A stretch of 64,000 nt of DNA from Bog-756 sp963699085 (GTDB lineage Bacteria > Actinomycetota > Acidimicrobiia > Acidimicrobiales > RAAP-2): NCBI GenBank assembly GCA_963699085.1, contig CAVOTH010000004.1, forward strand, positions 992,001 to 1,056,000. Reading direction: 5' to 3'. The notes under the pieces are model-generated. The model was not told the origin of the DNA. It did no database searches and was given only the letters and a program-made list of their open reading frames with translations. The position numbers and the translations under genes are program-made. Shown here one piece after another: positions 35,748 to 46,045 of this stretch (position 1 is its first letter; the number at the start of each line of letters is the position of its first letter).

Positions 35748-36379
35748 CTACTCCGAGTCCAATGGCGGAAGCATCACCTTCAGGTCGTACTTCTTGTGGC
35801 CTAAGAGGCGCAGTGGGGTCTCCGTCAAGGCATCTATCGCCTCGTCAAACATCGGAATCAGGTTGAGCAGATCTTTCACGGCCACCACCTGTTTCACCGA
35901 CTCGTCGCCGACCCGGCATGCACGAAGTTGTATCAACGTGAAACGTACTCTGAGCTAGGCCTTCTTTAATTCGAGATCATCTACTATCTCTATCCAGAGA
36001 GGAACCGGCTGAAGATCAGACACGAAGTCCGATTCGATTCTCTTTAGATGCTCAATCTGTAGGACGATCTCGTCTGAGACTTGACCGAGCGAACCGTATG
36101 TGTCGCGCACACTGTCTGGGGGTTTCGATGTCTCCCTGCCCACAGCGGATCCTCGCTCAATCGCTCAACCCGACGACAAATATCTCGGATCTGGGCTGGA
36201 TATTTCGCAAGTTCCAACTGCGCCGCCCCTTGCAGATTCAGTAGTGCCTCCTCACGACGCTGTTCGCGCCTTTGCGCTCGCGCGGTCCTAGGGGCGATCC
36301 ATACGGTTGCCGACAACGACGCTCCGGCACCCACGACGACACCCAGCAGGGTTGACCACGGTTGATCAGCGAGCCACAT
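35748..36379 (-). pseudogene. Membrane-anchored coiled-coil protein gene with frameshift and in-frame stop
   Basis: Begins MWLADQPWSTLLGVVVGAGASLSATVWIA (one helix) followed by an Arg/Glu-rich coiled region. A frame change near 36130 links it to SVRDTYGSLGQVSDEIVLQIEHLKR. A TAG at 35955-35957 interrupts the same frame, which continues as CRVGDESVKQVVAVKDLLNLIP. No family recognised. Confidence 0.45.
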
Positions 36380-36514
36380 CGTTGATTCAACATAGGACCT
36401 TTCCCGCAAAAGTTCGAGCCTGCCTACTTTTCGGAAGCGCGACTTTTCGAAGTCAGAGCCTGCTTCGATCGATGCGAAGCGCATTGTGACGACTGCGTAG
36501 AGGGATTCTTCTCC

Positions 36515-37476
36515 TCAGCTTTCGCTGCGGCGGTCGATGGTGCGTAGCCAATCGAATGCTTCCACCGCCGCTCCCACAAGGTCCTTCGCTTCATCAGCAG
36601 TCGTATGTTGGTCGCGGTGAACAATGCCATTGCGTTTACTGATGAGTTTCTCGAGCTTCTTGTACAGCTCTACATCCTCCACACTCAGAGAGTGAGCCTG
36701 TCGCCCGCGCGCATCGTTTTGTTTCAGAGATTCGCGGCCGCTACAGATATTTCATCTGGGATTGTTGACAATCAGGTTCGACCCACTGCAGGTCGTTCCG
36801 GATCCTGCTAAATGGACGGAGAGATGTCTTAACGGCCAACTCACAAGCGATTGCAGCCAAGAGTACGGCTCGGTCGGGGGGCGAGGCGTTCGGGTTTCCA
36901 AAGGTAGTGACCGGCTTCGGCAAGCAGAAGTTCTGCCAGGCTCGGTCCGCCGTCTTCAACGCAGAGTCGACTGATCTCATCCAAGTCTTCTGGGCGCTGA
37001 CTTCGGTCGACGACGGAATGACGTCGGATAGATAGTGGCTTAGCGCCGACTTCTTTCCCGCCGGTCCCATCGTCCACATCGAAGAAAGACACCGGCGAAA
37101 TCTGCCTTGGGTACTCTCCGCTAGGAGCATTCCACACCTGTCCTTTGCGGACCCAGATCCACTCCGTAAAGTTCGTGACGGCCGATTGAGTCGCCTCAAG
37201 GAAACTGATCTCGAATCGGCTGGGATGAATCGCCGTCTGTGTTCGTAACGGCGTGAACGATGCGGATCTCGTATTGGTCGCCGGCACCGGAGTAGAGCCC
37301 ACAGCTTCTCTTCCATCGTCGTCACGTGGATCCAGGTCATGATTCGAGACTGTGATCTTGCCGCTGAATTTCGGAATCGTGAAGCTGTCGATCGCGTCCG
37401 GTAGGACGATCCGGACGCACGACTCCTTCTTTGTTGGCTCGCGACCACGGTGGAGCCGAGAGCGTCTAGCGTCCAC
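36515..37476 (-). pseudogene. HEPN-domain protein gene, frameshifted
   Basis: The C-terminal part reads LYKKLEKLISKRNGIVHRDQ, with an R-x4-H motif (RNGIVH) typical of HEPN ribonucleases, and is preceded in other frames by DRAVLLAAIACELAVKTSL, the usual first HEPN helix pair. The N-terminal 200 residues (FTIPKFSGKITVSNHDLDP...) are beta-rich and unrecognised, as in ApeA/Abi-type defence proteins. Three or more frame changes are needed (near 36900, 36790, 36740). Confidence 0.55.
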
Positions 37477-37506
37477 TCGTAACCCTTCGAATTTCGTATA
37501 AGACTT

Positions 37507-37969
37507 CTAGTTGCAGATTCGGCATACCCGACCTCTAGTCACAGCGTGGTCGTACTTCACGATCAAGGGCCCAACGCCGGATTCGGACGGCGCCGTCTCA
37601 AAGTAGTGCGCTATCGATCGCCGATCCTCGAGATCAGGTCCCTCAGCGGAGTCGACGGTGTCGATTTCCAGCAGATAATCGAGCACGACTTCTCCGAACG
37701 GCGAGAGCAACTGGATTCTGTTCCTTCACCGGAAAAGCGCCCTTTGTGTTGAGGTCCTCGACCAGACCCTTGCTGACCAATTGCGTAACAACCGCTCGCA
37801 GTGTCAGTTCGTCCTCACAAATCGTTGACAGTGCTTTCGGCGAGCCTCCGACTCTGGCTTCAGCCCGCTGGCGAAGGACAACCAGTAGTGCGACATGCAC
37901 TGACTCCATATCGACAATCGTCGGAAGTAAAACAGAAACCCTCTGAATGACGGCATCGTCACCGCCCAT
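37507..37969 (-). pseudogene. Winged-helix-like small protein gene, one frameshift
   Basis: From ATG 37969: QRVSVLLPTIVDMESVHVALLVVLRQ..., then LTLRAVVTQLVSKGLVEDLNTKGAF, which resembles a recognition helix and wing. A shift near 37700 leads to LSPFGEVVLDYLLEIDTVDS and the stop at 37507. Could regulate the HEPN gene downstream; inference only. Confidence 0.45.
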
Positions 37970-38265
37970 CACGTTTGCGGCCGTTCGGGCCAAGCGTCGA
38001 ATCTTTTTCTGATCTGCCGTTCGTCCTGCTGAGAAGAAGCTCCTCCAGGATTTGCATTCGGATACCGTCGGGCTCGCTTGCGAGGATCTCCTCGAACTCC
38101 GCCACCGACATTCCGGCCGCTCCTGCTGTGTCCGTCAACATTCTCGAGAACGCGGGCGCGTTGACGCTTTGTGTACGACGCCGCCACAGTCGGAGCAATG
38201 CCAGCGAGTGAAGGAGTCGATACAGCAATGGAAAAGGTGCGCTCGGCGTCTTCCCAATCGGCCAT
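37959..38265 (-). pseudogene. Unknown small protein gene, one frameshift
   Basis: Starts MADWEDAERTFSIAVSTP at 38265, 10 bp after the recombinase stop, and shifts near 38165 into AFSRMLTDTAGAAGMSVAEFEEILAS. Its stop overlaps the next start by about 11 bp, so the recombinase and this set may be one transcript. Confidence 0.4.
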
Positions 38266-38274
38266 CAGGGCATC

Positions 38275-38968
38275 CTAGACGCCCACCCGTCGAGCAATCC
38301 GCCGCACCTGATTCGGATTCCACGGTCCCCCCGGTCCGAGTGGAGATCCCGGCCTCAGACAGGCGCGAAGCAATCGCACGGTAGGACTCACCCATCCGCG
38401 CAAGCCGCGTCACGGTTTCCACGACCTCCGCCTCGTCTTCATTAACCACCAGCGATCCGGCTCAGCCTTGAGCCCGTAGGCGGGCCGACCTCCCCCGTAT
38501 CCGCCCTTGGCCACCTTGGCCGCCTTGCCCGCCATCATCCGGCCACGGATCACCGCACGCTCGTATTGAGCGAATGCCCACCCAAGAGCTGGCGGACAAG
38601 GACGCGGGTGGCGTCGTCACCGTCGAATCCCCGAAGGCTCCGACACTGACAGGACGGCAGCGCCTCCAGCTTCAAGCGCGCATGCACCGTCTCTTGCAGC
38701 AGCAGGTCCCTGGCGAGCCGGTCGAGGCGATAGACGACCAGTGCCATGCCTCTCCCCTCTCGATGCGTGCAAGGCCCTCAGCGAGCCCCAGGCGGTCGTC
38801 CAGGCCGTTGGAGCCGGACTGCCCTTCGTCACTGACCATCGCCACCAGGCGAAGATTCTCGGCCTTGCAGTAGGCCCGGATGGCAGCCTCCTGAACGTCC
38901 AGGCCGAAGCCGTCGACCTGCTCCGCAGTGCTGACTCTCGTGTACCCGATCACCTTCGTCTTGGCCAT
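38275..38968 (-). pseudogene. Serine recombinase (resolvase/invertase family), frameshifted
   Basis: Frames chain to a normal small resolvase: KVIGYTRVSTAEQ with the catalytic Ser, DEGQSGSNGLDDRLGLAEGL, ALVVYRLDRLARDLLLQE, and DEAEVVETVTRLARMGESYRAIASRLSEAGI ending WNPNQVRRIARRVGV at the stop 38275. At least three frame changes are needed, one near a run of six C. If the frames are real it is inactive. Confidence 0.75.
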
Positions 38969-39027
38969 CGCCAGACCTCCTTGTTGTTACTTTACCTAAA
39001 GGTATTGTAACACTGCAGGTAGGGAGA

Positions 39028-40310
39028 GTGCAACGGGACAGAGTCAGAATGGGCGGCCCCTCCGGTCTATCGCGTAAGTACCCTAAGTACGTGCGGCGGA
39101 TCTGGATTGGTGTTGGCGTCGTCGTCACTGGCACTTGCCGTCCTTGCTGGTGGCTTTGCCCTCGGTCACGAGTCGTCTTCATACGGATCCGCAATCCTCG
39201 GCGAAGGTCCACGGAGGCGTGAAAGCCCTCGTTGACCGTGGCAACGTTGCCCAGTAATCGCATGCCCGAGCACCTACGGAATCGGAGCCACGCCCCCGCC
39301 AAAATACCCGAGCACTTGACGACTGCGGCTTCCCGTGGATGTGGCCAGCGAGGTCGCTTTCTTCAGTGACCAGTCCAGGAGCGTTCAGCCTGTCCTCGGC
39401 CCGAAGGGTTGGAGTTGCTCAGCTTTGATCGGTGCAGACGGATCAACGGTCATCGCTCTTCTTCCACCAGGGGGGCCAAACGTGGCCATCGTCCCTGGTA
39501 GCCCGACGACTGATAAGGAGTTCGTCTACGCCTATTCGCCCTCTGCGTGCCAAGGGTGCATAGCCAATCTCGTGTGCAGCGTCTTCCGATGCGAATCAGC
39601 AGCTCGGATACGCGATTGGCCAAAGGTTTGCCCGACGCTGCCGCCAGCCGAGACTGACAAATTCTCATCTGGCTCAGTGGCAGCCGGGTACGGAACCGTT
39701 GCCTTCGTGGATCCGCCAGGAGTGCAAGGCACCGGCGAGGGCGGATGGTACCAACGCCGGCAATCGGGACACTCCGATTCGGCAATACGGAGGGTTCCAC
39801 CGGGCAAGCAACGGCCGTCATGCTCTCGTGTGTCCTTCCGCCGTCGTTGAAGCCAATCTGCACGGCAATCAATCAGGAGTTCATTTCTCAAAACTGGTAT
39901 CTCGGCGTTCCGCACCGGATGGCCCGCCTCCCACCACAACGACGACCACGACGACGATCGATCCGGTTTGCGAACAGAACACACCCACTGACGGATGCCC
40001 ACTGAGGCTCGCCAGGCATGCGATCGCATGGGCGCAACAACAAAATGAGGCGGCACAGGCTACGGCCACTCAGCAAGCTGTACAAGCCTACGAGCAGTGT
40101 CTAGATACCGACGCTCAGGCCGACGCTGCCGCGATCGGGCAGGGAATTCACTGGCGGGACCTCTTCTGCTGCCGCCGCAGACTCCTGCCTGGGAGCCTTG
40201 TTCGACGGAAGGACTCACGCCAGCTGAGATTCAGCAAGCGCAGCAAGCCGAAGGAGGTCCACCTTCCACGCAATCGAACGGATCGACACCGGTCGTAGTC
40301 GCTATCTGCC
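39028..40310 (+). pseudogene. Exported protein gene with several frameshifts
   Basis: GTG at 39028 after AGGTAGGGAG; one membrane helix (RRIWIGVGVVVTG with continuation LAVLAGGFALG in another frame). Then an extracytoplasmic domain (EVAFFSDQSRSVQPVLGPKGWSCSALI, VAFVDPPGVQGTGEGG / ATAVMLSCVLPPSLKPICTA), a run of eight Thr and a Gln/Ala-rich helix (ARHAIAWAQQQNEAAQ). Three or more frame changes. Resembles exported hypothetical proteins of actinobacteria. Confidence 0.42.
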
Positions 40311-40734
40311 GGGTCCTGGTGTTCGACCGGGTCGAAGTGTATTCGGCCGGCTGTCCGGTACTCCACGGCACAAACGCTCTGAGAGTGCTGATTCGCAGCC
40401 TGAATGGCGATCAAACCCCCGAGAATCCCATCCCGAATCCATCCGTACCGGTCACCAGATGGCGGCTGACCTGCTTCTTTGCCAACGATCGACGACGACA
40501 TGACTGTGGAGTGATCGACCGGGGCTCTGCCGAGAGGGTCGCGTTTGAAAATTGCGTACTATCGCAAGCACAAACGCGCCAAGCTGCGGCTTTACATCGG
40601 TCTTCGAGTACCTGACCAGGCGTTTCTTCGATCGGATCGGCGGCAAATCGCCCGGCTGACAATCTAAGCGTTTCTCATATCTCCGGCCGTGAGAACTTCA
40701 ACCTTCGACGCATGCCCGAGCTCAACCACCCGGT
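40311..40734. other. Stretch with no confident gene
   Basis: Short frames on both strands only; possibly the tail of the exported-protein gene. Confidence 0.35.
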
Positions 40735-41117
40735 TTACGTGTGGTCGCCTCCTGGTGTGCCGAGAGAGCCTGCGAGGTTGTCGTTGTAGGGGCATCCGTC
40801 ATCCGTGTCATCCTCGGATTCCATGTTGCCGTTGATCTCATCATCAGTGAGAGGCGGATCTTCAAATACTTTGATCTTGTTTCGCTTACTTCGCTTGTTT
40901 CGCAGGCTACCACCGCAATTGAGATTGTCACCGGTGCTCCCATCGTCCGCTCAATACGAGTGATCACAAGGCCGCGCCGTTCGAACTCCTGCCGAGCGGC
41001 CAGAATCTCCCCTTTGTTGGCATGCCCGCTGAGAGCCCGGCTCTGTTCAGTAGCGGTGAGTCCGGAAGGGCCCGCACGTTTGATTGCGGCTAACAATCTG
41101 TCGGCGATGGGGTGGCC
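40735..41117 (-). pseudogene. 3' part of a DUF3987-type gene, cut off by an IS3 element
   Basis: Begins HPIADRLLAAIKRAGPSGLTATEQSRALSGH, directly continuing the 5' part across the insertion, then a helix-turn-helix-like stretch ARQEFERRGLVITRI. A frame change near 40880 gives the acidic end EDPPLTDDEINGNMESEDDTDDG and stop at 40735. Confidence 0.75.
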
Positions 41118-41191
41118 TTGAGATGATGACCCCTGAACTGAGCCACTAGTAATGCGAGTCCTGATGCTCCAGAATGGAGCAGGAGGACAGC

Positions 41192-41470
41192 ATGAAGAAG
41201 AGGCACCACACCCCCGAACAGATCGATCAGGAAACTCGCCGAAGGCGACAAGTTGCTCAACCAGGGCGAGGAACTCGCCGAGGTCTGCCGGCAACTCGAG
41301 ATCGCCGAGTCGACCTGGCACCGCTGGAAGGCCCAATACGGCGGCATGAAGGCGAACGACGCCAAGCGCCTGAAGGAGCTCGAGAACCGAGAACGGCCGG
41401 TTGAAGCGAATCGTCGCCGACCACCCTCGACAACGCGATGCTCAAAGAGGTCGCCAAGGGAAAATTCTAA
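41192..41470 (+). pseudogene. IS3-family transposase OrfA, frameshifted
   Basis: MKKRHHTPEQI after GGAGGA, then in a second frame NQGEELAEVCRQLEIAEST and HRWKAQYGGMKANDAKRLKELE, and in a third the leucine-zipper end AMLKEVAKGKF. This is the helix-turn-helix protein of the IS407 group. Two frame changes, near 41225 and 41400. Confidence 0.82.
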
Positions 41471-42340
41471 CCCCGAACGCCCGTCGTCGAGCAGTCGTCA
41501 TGCTCGAAGAGACGTTCGGGGTGAAAGAACGCAGGGCCTGTCGCGTGGTGGGTCAGCACCGTTCGACCCAGCGACTCGCGATGCCGTTGCCCGATGACGA
41601 CGAACAGGAGCTGCGTCGCTGGCTCGTCGCCTTCGCCAAGGACCACCCGCGCTGGGGCTGGAAGCGGGCCTCCCAGCACCTTCGTCGCGAGGGCCACCGC
41701 GTCGAACCACAAGCGCGTCCAGCGTCTGTGGCGCTTAGAGGGCCTGAAGGTCCCCTATCGCAAGCGCAAGAAGCCCCTGCGCGGAGTCGGGCGTCCACGT
41801 GGGCGCCATGAGCCCGATCTGCCCCAACGCGATCTGGGCCATGGACTTCCAGTTCGACGAGACCCGCGACGGCAAGCAGTTGAAGCTCCTCAACATCCAA
41901 GACATCTTCACCCGGGAGTGCCTGGCGGTCGAAGACCGAACGCTCCATCACCGCCGACGACGTCACGACACTGCTCGATCGACTCGTCGCCGAACACGGC
42001 GTGCCGGCCTACCTGCGCTGTGACAACGGTCCCGAGTTCGCGGCCTACGCCATTGCCGACTGGTGTCGCTTCAACGGCGCAGCGACGACGTTCATCGATC
42101 CCGGCTCACCCTGGCAGAACGGCCACATCGAGTCGTTCAACTCGCGACTGCGCGACGAGTTCTTGAACGGACAGCTCTTCGAGTCACTGCTCGAGGCCCA
42201 GGTGCTGCTCGAGGACTGGCGACACGAATACAATCATGAACGTCTCCACAGTTCTCTTTGCTACCTGACGCCAGTCGAGTTCCAAGGCCTGGAAGCAGCA
42301 AAACCAACAACGACTCTCATTGGCTCTGGCTCATTAAGTG
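41471..42340 (+). pseudogene. IS3-family transposase OrfB (DDE integrase core), frameshifted
   Basis: The DDE triad is present but split over frames: Asp in WAMDFQFDET, Asp in RCDNGPEFAAYAI and Glu in QNGHIESFNSRLRDEFLN. The N-terminal RRAVVMLEETFGVKERRACRVVG and C-terminal NHERLHSSLCYLTPVEF are normal. Frame changes near 41700, 41790 and 41930. Confidence 0.85.
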
Positions 42341-42351
42341 GGGTCCCCGCA

Positions 42352-43294
42352 GCCCAACGAGTCCCCGAAGATGATCCGAGCGCTCTCACGGCAATATCGC
42401 CAAAGGGCATGTGCCGCCCGGACGTGGAAGACATCGATCCTGCTCGTGCCGTCTAACAACGCGTAAATCACGCTCAGGCGCAGCACTTGCGCTGAGTCAC
42501 GGGCGATGATCGATCCGAGCAGTCCGCCAGGTTCGTCATGCGCCATCTCCGAGTAGAGCGATGCCCATGCAGTCTCAGCGGCGCTGCTCCGACTCAAGAG
42601 CCCGATTCCCCGTGCTCTGGTGATTGCAACGCCCACCTGCGCACCGAGCTTCTCAATCGCTGTCCGCCTCGAGGTTTCCCCCGCTTGGCAAAAGCTTCGA
42701 ACGTCGAGCAAGAACGAACAGGTGGCGATTGGCGAATCCGTTGGCGATCTCGGTATCGGTCAGTTTTCGGCGCAGCTCTTCCGCTGTGACATGCCCCAGC
42801 ACGGCGACGTGGCCACCCTCGGCCGAGACGGCCCCTGAACCTCGGGAACGGAGCATCAGACGGTCGCCGTCCCACGCTTGGCGAAGCAGTGGCGACAGGG
42901 TGCTGCCCTCTCGGCGTCCGACCGGCAGAGAAGGCGAGCCCATTCAGGTTCGATGACCAGGACCCGTCTATCGTCTCCCTCGGCAACCGCGTCCACGAAC
43001 GACTCCCCGGATCCGAAACCACTGAGTACCCGACTCTCGATGAATTCGGGATCGGCAGCGAGGAAGATTCGACGACACTGTTGCCAGCTTGTGCCTTTCC
43101 GAGCGCGAGCGGTGTCCCCAACAATCACGGCGAAGAGCCGTCCCGGGTGTTCGGCCCCATCGGCAACTGCATGTGGTCCCCTACCAACCGACGCTCCGAA
43201 AGTCGTCAGGAAGGTCACCAGTTAGCACGTACACGGATCTGCCTCGAGTGTGGGTACGAATTGCCGCCACGATTTCACCGGCTAGGCCATACAT
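42352..43294 (-). pseudogene. 5' part of a DUF3987-type (mobile-element helicase/primase-like) gene
   Basis: Frames chain to one protein: MYGLAGEIVAAI, FLTTFGASVGRGPHAVADG, LFAVIVGDTARARKGTSW (Walker A-like), EPEWARLL / EGSTLSPLLRQAWDGDRL, HVTAEELRRKLTDTEIANGFANR, then DEPGGLLGSIIARDSAQVLRLSVIYALLDG and ALWRYCRESARIIFGDSLG, where the IS3 element interrupts it. Frame changes near 43250, 42920 and 42690. Such proteins are common on actinobacterial plasmids and integrative elements. Their exact role is unknown; replication is suspected. Confidence 0.72.
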
Positions 43295-43947
43295 TTGCTT
43301 CAGAAATCGAGGATCGGCCAGTCCGACTCCGTCACGTCAGGGACAAGCGAAAGAAGCGAAATTACGCAAAGGAGAGGATGCGGGATGGGTGCACGCTCAC
43401 GGTACCTGTTCTCCGCGCACGATCTTCTCGAGCTCTGCGATCCTTCGCTCTAGGTCTCCGACCTGCCTGAGACCTGATCTCTACGTTCCCGAATGCCGCG
43501 CTCCGAATCTGCCGAGGCCCAGCGTGGCCCGTTGCTGAGATGCGTTGTAGTAGGACGACGTACCGGTACAATTTCGACTTGGTCGAAGCGGACCTTGCTT
43601 TGGCGTCGGCACCCGTTCCAGCGGGTGTCGAGCCGCGTGTGGAGGTCATTGGCGCTGTACGTCGCTGAATGTCGCAGCCCACGCCATCAGGTCGCAGGAT
43701 CCTGTTCGCGACTCCTCGATAAGGCGATCGAGTGCTTCCAAGTCGAAGCAGGACACGACCGCCAGCCGAATAGGTCGCGATCCGGCGCTCCGCCCTAAGT
43801 CTTTCGGAGCCATCGCTCGGTTACGTAGGGGCGCTGTTCGATGACCTGCTTAATGGTGGCCAAGTTCGTCGTAGTCATGTTGTCCAGGGTAAAGGTGTGT
43901 CTAGCCTTCTCGTGGTCGACATTGTCTACCCCTCGAAATGACTACCC
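43295..43947. other. Unresolved stretch, coding traces on minus strand
   Basis: The N-terminus of the DUF3987-type gene and a small coiled-coil frame (GDLERRIAELEKIVRGE, stop at 43397) are discernible on the minus strand but frames are broken. Nothing else supported. Confidence 0.35.
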
Positions 43948-44385
43948 GTGCCATCCCCCGACAAGTGGATCCTGCTCCATCACCTTCGTCCGGACGGCCA
44001 GTCCGCTGGACAGCTCGTCGAAGTGACCGGCGGTGCGTTCTTTTACTCATGGGCTGAAGTCATGGCAGTCCCGAGTGACCTAGCGAAGTCCCCTGTCGTT
44101 TGGCTCAGGTTCGAAGTCCAGGAAAGTCAGCCAGTATGTACCCGATTCAGTTTTGAACAACCGACACCGGCAAATCAGCCGAGAGGAGCACCGATCAGCG
44201 CTGCTTCGATCTCCGCCGTTAGACCTAAGACACTCATCGAACAGGCGATCTCGGAGCTGGCCGCAAGAGCGAGTGCAACCGTAAACGTGGTGGGCGACTC
44301 GATCGGACTACCTGGATACGAGATCTGTGACCTGACGCCGATGGATACGTTCGATCGCTGCCCGGCGTCGAGCAACGTGCTGTAA
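43948..44385 (+). CDS. Unknown protein of the element
   Basis: 145 aa from a GTG; intact. SPDKWILLHHLRPDGQSAGQLVEVTGGAFFYSWAEVMAVP is followed by a beta strand region and an Ala/Glu-rich helix. No family recognised; starts 10 bp before a small HTH-type gene that precedes the integrase. Confidence 0.45.
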   Translation: MPSPDKWILLHHLRPDGQSAGQLVEVTGGAFFYSWAEVMAVPSDLAKSPVVWLRFEVQESQPVCTRFSFEQPTPANQPRGAPISAASISAVRPKTLIEQAISELAARASATVNVVGDSIGLPGYEICDLTPMDTFDRCPASSNVL

Positions 44386-44396
44386 GAGGTGCCATC

Positions 44397-44620
44397 ATGG
44401 CAAGCCGTCGCAGGGCAATCACCGATTCTCTGCTGGAAGAGGTCGCATCGATATGTCGGGCGCATCCGACCAAGGCGACTGAAAGCGGTACAAGAGAAGC
44501 TCTCGACTGGACACCGGAACACGAGTGCGGTGGATCGCAGCAGCGGAAGGTCGTGGATTCCTAAGGCCCGATTGGCGATGTTCAGAAACTTGCGGTCAAA
44601 GTGAAGAGGGAGGCAGTTAG
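44397..44620 (+). pseudogene. Small helix-turn-helix protein upstream of the integrase, frameshifted
   Basis: SRRRAITDSLLEEVASICRAHPTKATE, then in other frames TREALDWTPEH and VRWIAAAEGRGFLRPDW. This is the pattern of small regulators or excisionase-like proteins often found directly before integrases of actinobacterial elements. Two frame changes. Confidence 0.5.
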
Positions 44621-45816
44621 TGACGGCATACGATCGACAAGATCTGCAGGTCTCGATCGGGTCACTGAGTAGAGAATTGGATGCTTCCAGCTACCGAGTC
44701 CGCGTGGCGTTCGCCGGATGGCCGCTCACGTTCACAAACGTTAGCCAAGAAGGTGGATGCCGACCGACACCTCACCACGGTCCAGCACTCCAAATTGGAC
44801 GGGTCCTACATCGATCCGGGAGCGGGAAGGATGACCCTGGCCGAGTGGACACCGCGATGGCGGGCGGGGATCGTTGACCTTCGGCCGTCGACCCTCGCAC
44901 ACGATGACGGATACGTCGACCGCTACATTCTCCCGACATTTGGTTCACGACGCCTCGCTGATATTGACCACGCAGCCGTGACTGTCTGGGTTGCCGAGAT
45001 GGTGACTATCGGCCCTGTCCTTGGTGGGACGTGGATGAGGAGCCTGAACGCACTCGTCGACCTCTATCCCCGGCAACCGTGACCAAGTGCGCTCAGATTC
45101 TCGGCAAGATCATGACTGGCGCAGTTGCTTCCGGGCGCATCAAGTCTTCGCCGTGCGTCGGCGTGAAGCTCCCGCGGATTGAGCACGAGGAAATGCGATT
45201 CCTCGCTCCGATTGAGATCGAGCCCTGGCCGACGCCATAGACCCCAGATACAAGAGCGACCGTACTTCTCGCAGGCGATACGGGGGCCTTCGGGTCGGTG
45301 AACTATTCGGCCTTCGCGCTGGCCGCGTCGATGTCCTCCGCGGGCGGATAGACGTGGCCGAAATCCTGGTCGAAGTATCGGGACAGTTGCACTATGGGCC
45401 GCCAAAGACAAAGGCCGGACGAAGGGGCGTGCCACTCCCCCGAATAGCCATTGATGCCTTGAACGAACACCTCCAAACTTTTCCTGCGGCGCCTGACGAC
45501 CTTGTGTTCCGTTCGCCCGATGGCGACGCAACGAGACTGTCGAACTGGCGGCATCGCGTGTGGGAGCCTGCGGTCACGAGTGCGGGACTTGCGCATCTTC
45601 GGCCTCACGATCTCCGACATACCGCGGTGGCGCTATGGATTGCAGCGGGCGCAAGTCCTCGGGAGATTGCCGCCAGGGCGGGCCGACAGTTCCGTTGTCA
45701 CGGTTCTCGATCGATACGGGCACCTGTACCCAGGCTCCGAAGACAGGGTGAACGACGCCCTCGATGCCCTGGCCGCAGCCGCTCGAACTTCAAGCACTGT
45801 CACGGTCATCGGCTGA
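44620..45816 (+). pseudogene. Tyrosine integrase of the tRNA-Val element, frameshifted
   Basis: Frames chain to a phage-type integrase: SYRVRVA / GRSRSQTLAKKVDADRHL, core-binding domain (MTLAEWTPRWRAG, RPSTLAHDDGYVDRYILPTFG), then catalytic Arg in GGLRVGELFGLR, HDLRH box and Tyr in VLDRYGHLYPG. Frame changes near 44700, 45000, 45225 and 45685. It ends 85 bp from the tRNA, the usual place for an integrase next to its attachment site. Confidence 0.88.
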
Positions 45817-45822
45817 ATCCGT

Positions 45823-45840
45823 TGTGTCACGCTCGTGTCA
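45823..45840 (+). repeat. 18-bp element-end repeat, right copy
   Basis: tgtgtcacgctcgtgtca, identical to 34257-34274, between the integrase stop and the tRNA gene. Confidence 0.75.
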
Positions 45841-45901
45841 TGCTCGCCGGATCGGAGTACCGACTAAGTTCTAATCTGCCATCTGACCTGGACTTCTCGA
45901 G

Positions 45902-45975
45902 TGGGCGCTAGAGGACTCGAACCTCCGACCTCAGCCGTGTGAAGGCTGCGCTCTAACCAACTGAGCTAAGCGCCC
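45902..45975 (-). tRNA. tRNA-Val (anticodon CAC)
   Basis: The reverse strand folds into a full cloverleaf: acceptor GGGCGCT/AGCGCCC, D arm GCTCAGTTGGTTAGAGC, anticodon stem CAGCC/GGCTG around loop TTCACAC, variable AGGTC and T arm with TTCGAGT. CCA is not encoded. Its 3' half (45901-45946) is the core repeated at 34105, 32318 and 30576, so the gene is the integration target and has been rebuilt by the element. Confidence 0.95.
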
Positions 45976-46045
45976 GTGCGCTGCAGGACATCGTCAACAG
46001 CAGATTGAGCATCCTATCCTCCATGCCGCCGCAACCCGGGCAGAG

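Larger units (their letters stand above)
41118..42351 (+). mobile_element. IS3-family element (IS407-like group), 1234 bp, defective
   Basis: Two transposase frames between imperfect inverted ends that share GACCCC and TGAGCCA (left tgagatgatgacccc, right end reversed tgcggggacccc). Flanked by a 3-bp duplication GCC at 41115-41117 and 42352-42354. Removing the element plus one GCC restores the host frame FGDSLGHPIADR exactly. Both transposase genes are frameshifted. Confidence 0.88.
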
